A DNA stretch of 64,000 nucleotides, taken from contig CM034242.1 in the NCBI GenBank assembly GCA_019916065.1, positions 8,438,879-8,502,878 of the forward strand, read 5' to 3'. This DNA is from Vitellaria paradoxa (Eukaryota; Streptophyta; Magnoliopsida; Ericales; Sapotaceae). Below, piece after piece: positions 59,690 through 64,000 of this stretch. Positions within the stretch are counted from its first letter, which is position 1. Each line of letters begins with the position of its first letter. The notes under the pieces were generated by a model. The model was not told the origin of the DNA and made no database searches. It saw only the letters and a list, made by a program, of their open reading frames with translations. Both the position numbers and the translations under genes were made by a program.

Positions 59690-62600
59690 CTGAATTATTA
59701 ACTACCTATATCCATCCATAACTTGAAAGAGTTGTATAAATAATTTTTGAAAGTTATTTGTATAATGTTTTACCCTGTTTGTCCTTAAATACCTATTACT
59801 TTTACAATTTTATCTTTTCTTTTTCAATTATTTAAATGCACTTTAATTAATTATTATCTACTTAAATATGTTTAACTAATGTTTTTTATTTGTTATTTAA
59901 TACTTGAGATAATTTAAAAAATAAATTAAATAAAAAATAAATTAAAAATATATATATAGTGTGTGCCCCACTCCTAATATTGTTATAATAAGAAAATATT
60001 AGACGTCGATGCACCAGCGATGCGTGTGAATTTTTTTGTCTTAATTTATTATCAATTTTCTATTATTTTTTATGTTTTTGCAAATTGTGAATATTTATTC
60101 AAATTTTCTCTTAATTCTATTAAAATGTTGGTGGTTATAAGAAGTTAAAGGATATTATGGAAAAAAAAAATTCACAAAAAATAAAGACCACCAAAAAAGG
60201 AGCTTCTCCCAACCTATAGGTTTGATCTATAATACTATAAATGATGGGTATTTGACAAAACACTAAATTTGGTGAAGCATTTTTACTTCTCCTTGCAATA
60301 CCTTTTAATTTTTTTATAACTACATAAAATTTTAATGGTAGTGGAAATAAAATTTTTATAACTAATGAATAACCAAGTAATGATATTTGTTAATAGGTGT
60401 TCCATGAAAACATGGCACCTATTAACAACTAATAAAAATATGTTATGCAGTTATATTTTGTATTTTTTTCATGTATAACTCTATTAAAGTGTGAGATATT
60501 ATTATTTAGCCTTAATGAGCACCTTGACACTCTTAAATAATTTCATATTTTCATATTTTTATCTTCCTTAAATACTTTTTAATTACCCATTATTTTTATA
60601 ATTTTTTTATTAATTGACCATTAATTAGATATTATCCACTTAAATACCATTAATTACTTACTATTTATTATTTGAGACACCTTTGTGAGTTTTTTATCAT
60701 TTTTATTTTATGTAAAATAAAAAATTAACAAAAATCACACATGCAATGTGTGCCCGAAATCTCATTTATACTATTACAATAAGATAGGGAAGGTCAAGGG
60801 TATTTGTTAAAGTTCCAAATTTTTTCTTGTTCATGTTTTAAATTTTTTCTTCTCCTTATAATATTCCTACACTTTCTATAACTGCTATAATCTTTATTGT
60901 AAAAAAAAAAAAAAATTACAACTACCACGTAATTAAGTAATTTTATCATTTTATATTTTTGAACTTCTTTTTTTGAAAGATATATTTTTGAACTACCCAT
61001 TACTTTTATAGTTTTCTTTTTCCTTTAAAAAGCCTTTAAATAGTTACTATCTACTTAAATACCCTTAATTACTCACTATTTATTATTTAAGACACCTTTG
61101 TCAAATTTTTATTATTTTTATTTTATTTAAAATAAAAAATAACAAAAGCGTAAAACATTGTGAAATCAACTGCTTAGTAAAAAATTTTAGTTCCTTGTAT
61201 TAATACCTTTAACCACCAATATAATTATCCACAGTTCAAAATAGGTGTCTAGGTAATTTTTGAATTTTATAGGTTGTTCAAGTAATTTTTCTTTATTTTT
61301 TTAATTTTTTATATGTCTGTTAACTTCTCACTTCTTTTGTGTGTCTTCTTAAATTACTCACTAATTACTCATTAATTACTCAAGTATCACTATCTATTAT
61401 TAGCCATAAATGCTTCGAAATTTTATTTAATTTGCATATTTAAAAGAAACGCAAAATAATTTAGTAGTTGTACAATTAAAATATGAAGTTATTTAATTAA
61501 TAGGATAGCTTTTTCTTAAGTTATTTTACATGTGAATAGTCGGTCGTTGAAAAATATACTATAAGAAACTATTTTTTGTTAATTCTTATAAAATTTGATT
61601 TTTTTTTTTAATAACAAAGTGTTTCGTGCCAAGTTAAATACACCTTAACTTATTTCTGGAGTTCTAAAGTTAATAATCAACTTCATAGAATTCTAAGATT
61701 AATAATTAGGTTAACTTTGTCTGAGGAGACTTAAATCAGTCAAATCTAAAATTTTACTAAATATCCCTAACAAATTTTCTCTTTTAATTCATACTATTAT
61801 AACAAGGAAACATTAGAGGTAATTAGTAAAGTTATAAATTAATGAAACCAACTATTTGGTGAAACTTTTATTTTCTTTTATTAACATTCATTAACCACTA
61901 ATAACTGATCACTACTTGAAAGAAATATATAAGTAATTTTTGAATTTTTGTGAATTACTTATGTAATTTTACATTTTTATTTTTTTTCCTTAAATGCCTT
62001 TTTAATGACCAACTACTTTTATATTTTTTTGTCTTGTTTAAATATCTCGTAATTACTTATTATTTACTAAAATTCCTTTAACTTATAATTACTCATTATT
62101 TAGTATTTTAAACGATCTTTTTAAATTTTTAAACAAAATAAAAAATTAATTACAGATACACAAACATAATATATATCTCACTTCTAGCATTACCTAAGAT
62201 TTTATAAGCCAGTGCTTAATGAATTAATAGAAGTAGGGGTATGAATGATTTTTATTAATTTTTTATTTTAATGAAAATTAAATTATAAAAAAATTAGCAA
62301 AAACGACTAAAATAGTAAATAATAACTAGTTATAGTTATTTAAATAAATAATACCTAATTAAGGAATATTTAAAGAAAGTGAAAAAGCGACAAAATCAGT
62401 GAATAGTTAAAGGACATTTTGAAGAAGCTAAAAATATAAGTAGATGAAACTACTTAATCATGTGATAGTTATAAAAATTTTACTTTTAATATCATTGAAG
62501 TTATAGGTGAATATAGGTAGTTTAAGAATATTGCAAAAAGAAACAAAAAAAAAATGTTTTACCAAAATAAAATTTCATAAATTTTGGAGATTCACTATCA
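59690..62600. repeat. cluster of about five copies of a 300-400 bp AT-rich repeat
   Basis: Copies near 59690-59990, 60520-60790, 60960-61150, 61180-61430 and 61800-62190 share the ordered words TTTTGAATTTT, AATGCCTTTTAATTA.. or AATACCTTTTAAT, CCCACTACTTTTATA-like, TATTACTCACTATTTATTATTTGAGA and TTAAATAAAATAAAAAATTA. Another copy is at about 54950-55370. The stretch 62220-62600 carries the unit in inverted orientation, so 61800-62600 forms a large imperfect inverted repeat. No coding sequence. Confidence 0.65.
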
Positions 62601-63229
62601 TCCTTAGTATTTGCTTTATAATAGTATGCATTTATTCATCTATATTATACCACTACATAGGACAGCTAAGAAAATTTTGATAAATTTTTTTATACCTTTT
62701 TTCATTAATACCCCTTTAAATTAAAGTCAAATTTACAAATTATTTGGACCAATTTATCAAACTCTTAAATTATAGATGAACTCCATTGTTCTCAAGATCA
62801 AACTATTAAAATTTCGACCCAAACCATTGGAAGTATATAAATCATTGATATTATTGTGGTGTTTGGATGGCAAAAAAACAAATAAAAGTTTTTGTAAAAC
62901 TGAAAAGTGACGAAATCTAGTTAGAAAAAATTAAAAAATAATAAAAATTAATTTTTTTGATAAATCAAACATCCCCATAAGGGTTATTATTTTATTTAGA
63001 GTATCCCAAAAATTATACTCACCCCACATTTAATAAATAAATTTATCACTATATTTTTCTATTATAAGATAATTTAAGCTCCTGATTGATTAAATTTTTA
63101 GTTTTTAATTTTTACTTTTCATTTTATTTTTTTGGAAACTAAATGTGAAAACTCGTTTGTTTTTTAATTTTCAGTTTCTAAACAAATGAAAACATGAAAA
63201 ATGTGTTTTCTCAAGTTTTCTTTTTTATC

Positions 63230-63720
63230 CACAATTACCATCACCACTGACCACCATCCATTGCCACCCCGACTATTGCCAATTACCACTGGCTGTCACT
63301 ATTTCCAATCATCATTATCACCCTATCGCCACTACTTTTGACCATCACCACTGCAACCAGCTACCATTCACCTCTGATTACCACTTACATCTTATTACTA
63401 CTTAACTCTAATGTCGATTGACTACCACATTTCTCTGACTACTATCGATCAACTAACGCTTCTACTACTGATTGTCACCATCTTCGACCATTGTCATCGT
63501 CAATCGAGCATTACCACCTAACTACCGTCACTATTTATCGACCACCACCCACATTTGATTGCCACTGATCGGCTGCTACGACATTCAACCAATATAGCCA
63601 TCGAGCAACCACCATTCACCATTAACTACAATCAGTCGGTAGCCACTTTCATGGCTAGTAGCTACCGTTGTTGCTAGCTATCTACCTTTGGTTACTCTTT
63701 TACTATTAGTGTCACTTTCT
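63230..63720. repeat. CAC/ATC-rich low-complexity block
   Basis: About 490 bp of degenerate trinucleotide-like sequence (CCACCA, CATCACCACT, ATTACCA) with very few G-rich words and a composition unlike its flanks. It decays into ordinary AT-rich DNA at both ends. A degenerate minisatellite or the remnant of a repeat-derived exon; no open frame is kept. Confidence 0.7.
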
Positions 63721-64000
63721 TAATACTAAAGGGCGGAGCCAGAATTATTTTTGCCCTGAGCTATCAAATAGAAATTATTTTTTTTTCATTATAATTAATC
63801 ATCAGTCTATCTCAATCTAAATACATAAAATAGAGCACAAAAAAATTAATCTCAATTAATTATTTTTATTAGTTAAGTCAAGAATTTTAGGAGCTGTTAT
63901 TAATTTACACTCGATTTTGTGACAGAATTGTGAGTGTTTTATTTTTATAGCAATGCCAATTAATTATAGGAGGAATAGAGAAAATAATAAAGACAAATAT
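63721..64000. other. AT-rich end of window
   Basis: I see nothing recognisable in this last stretch; the short phrase GGGCGGAGCCAGAATTATTT near 63731 resembles the edge of an element but cannot be placed. Confidence 0.4.

Overview
This window is nuclear DNA of a flowering plant, most likely a eudicot. The genes are split by many GT..AG introns, the intergenic DNA is very AT-rich and full of microsatellites, and the transposable-element debris is of plant type (L1 LINE, Ty1/copia, Ty3/gypsy, solo LTRs, SINEs, MITEs). I cannot name the species.

Four protein-coding genes can be read with intron phases that agree. (1) Plus strand, about 0.1-4.9 kb: a GOT1-like Golgi transport membrane protein, 6 exons in my model, with a 3.3-kb last intron holding LINE and Ty3/gypsy wreckage. 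(2) Plus strand, 10.8-32.0 kb: UPF1, the RNA helicase of nonsense-mediated decay, 29 exons encoding 1271 residues, with telo-boxes and a G-box upstream. (3) Minus strand, 35.8-36.7 kb: a METTL21-type protein methyltransferase, about 213 residues, first exon tentative. (4) Minus strand, 38.5-53.9 kb: LON2, the peroxisomal Lon protease, 17 exons encoding 886 residues and ending in the PTS1 tripeptide SKL. UPF1 and the methyltransferase are convergent; the methyltransferase and LON2 are tandem on the minus strand. The four genes act in different processes (vesicle traffic, RNA surveillance, protein methylation, peroxisome proteostasis) and show no sign of joint function.

Between the genes: 5-10.5 kb holds a SINE, two adjacent related MITEs (one split by a complete solo LTR with a 5-bp target duplication) and a foldback element. 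32.7-34.3 kb, just downstream of UPF1, holds an unusual array built from one 10-bp core (CAGTACCGCA), first as a 15-18 bp tandem array and then as a 146-bp tandem array with the core in both orientations, bracketed by a 14-bp inverted repeat. 34.85-35.76 kb is a second solo LTR carrying four CACGTG palindromes. 54-64 kb has no recognisable gene and consists of AT-rich repeats, including two foldback families, a repeated unit present about six times, an snRNA-promoter-like retroposon pair and a CAC/ATC-rich low-complexity block.

The most useful new observations are the CAGTACCGCA array, a 33-bp in-frame duplicated exon candidate inside LON2, a 41-bp retroposed SINE tail with an 18-bp perfect target duplication in LON2 intron 1, and the G-box-rich solo LTR. 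All family calls come from reading the translation; no database search was run.
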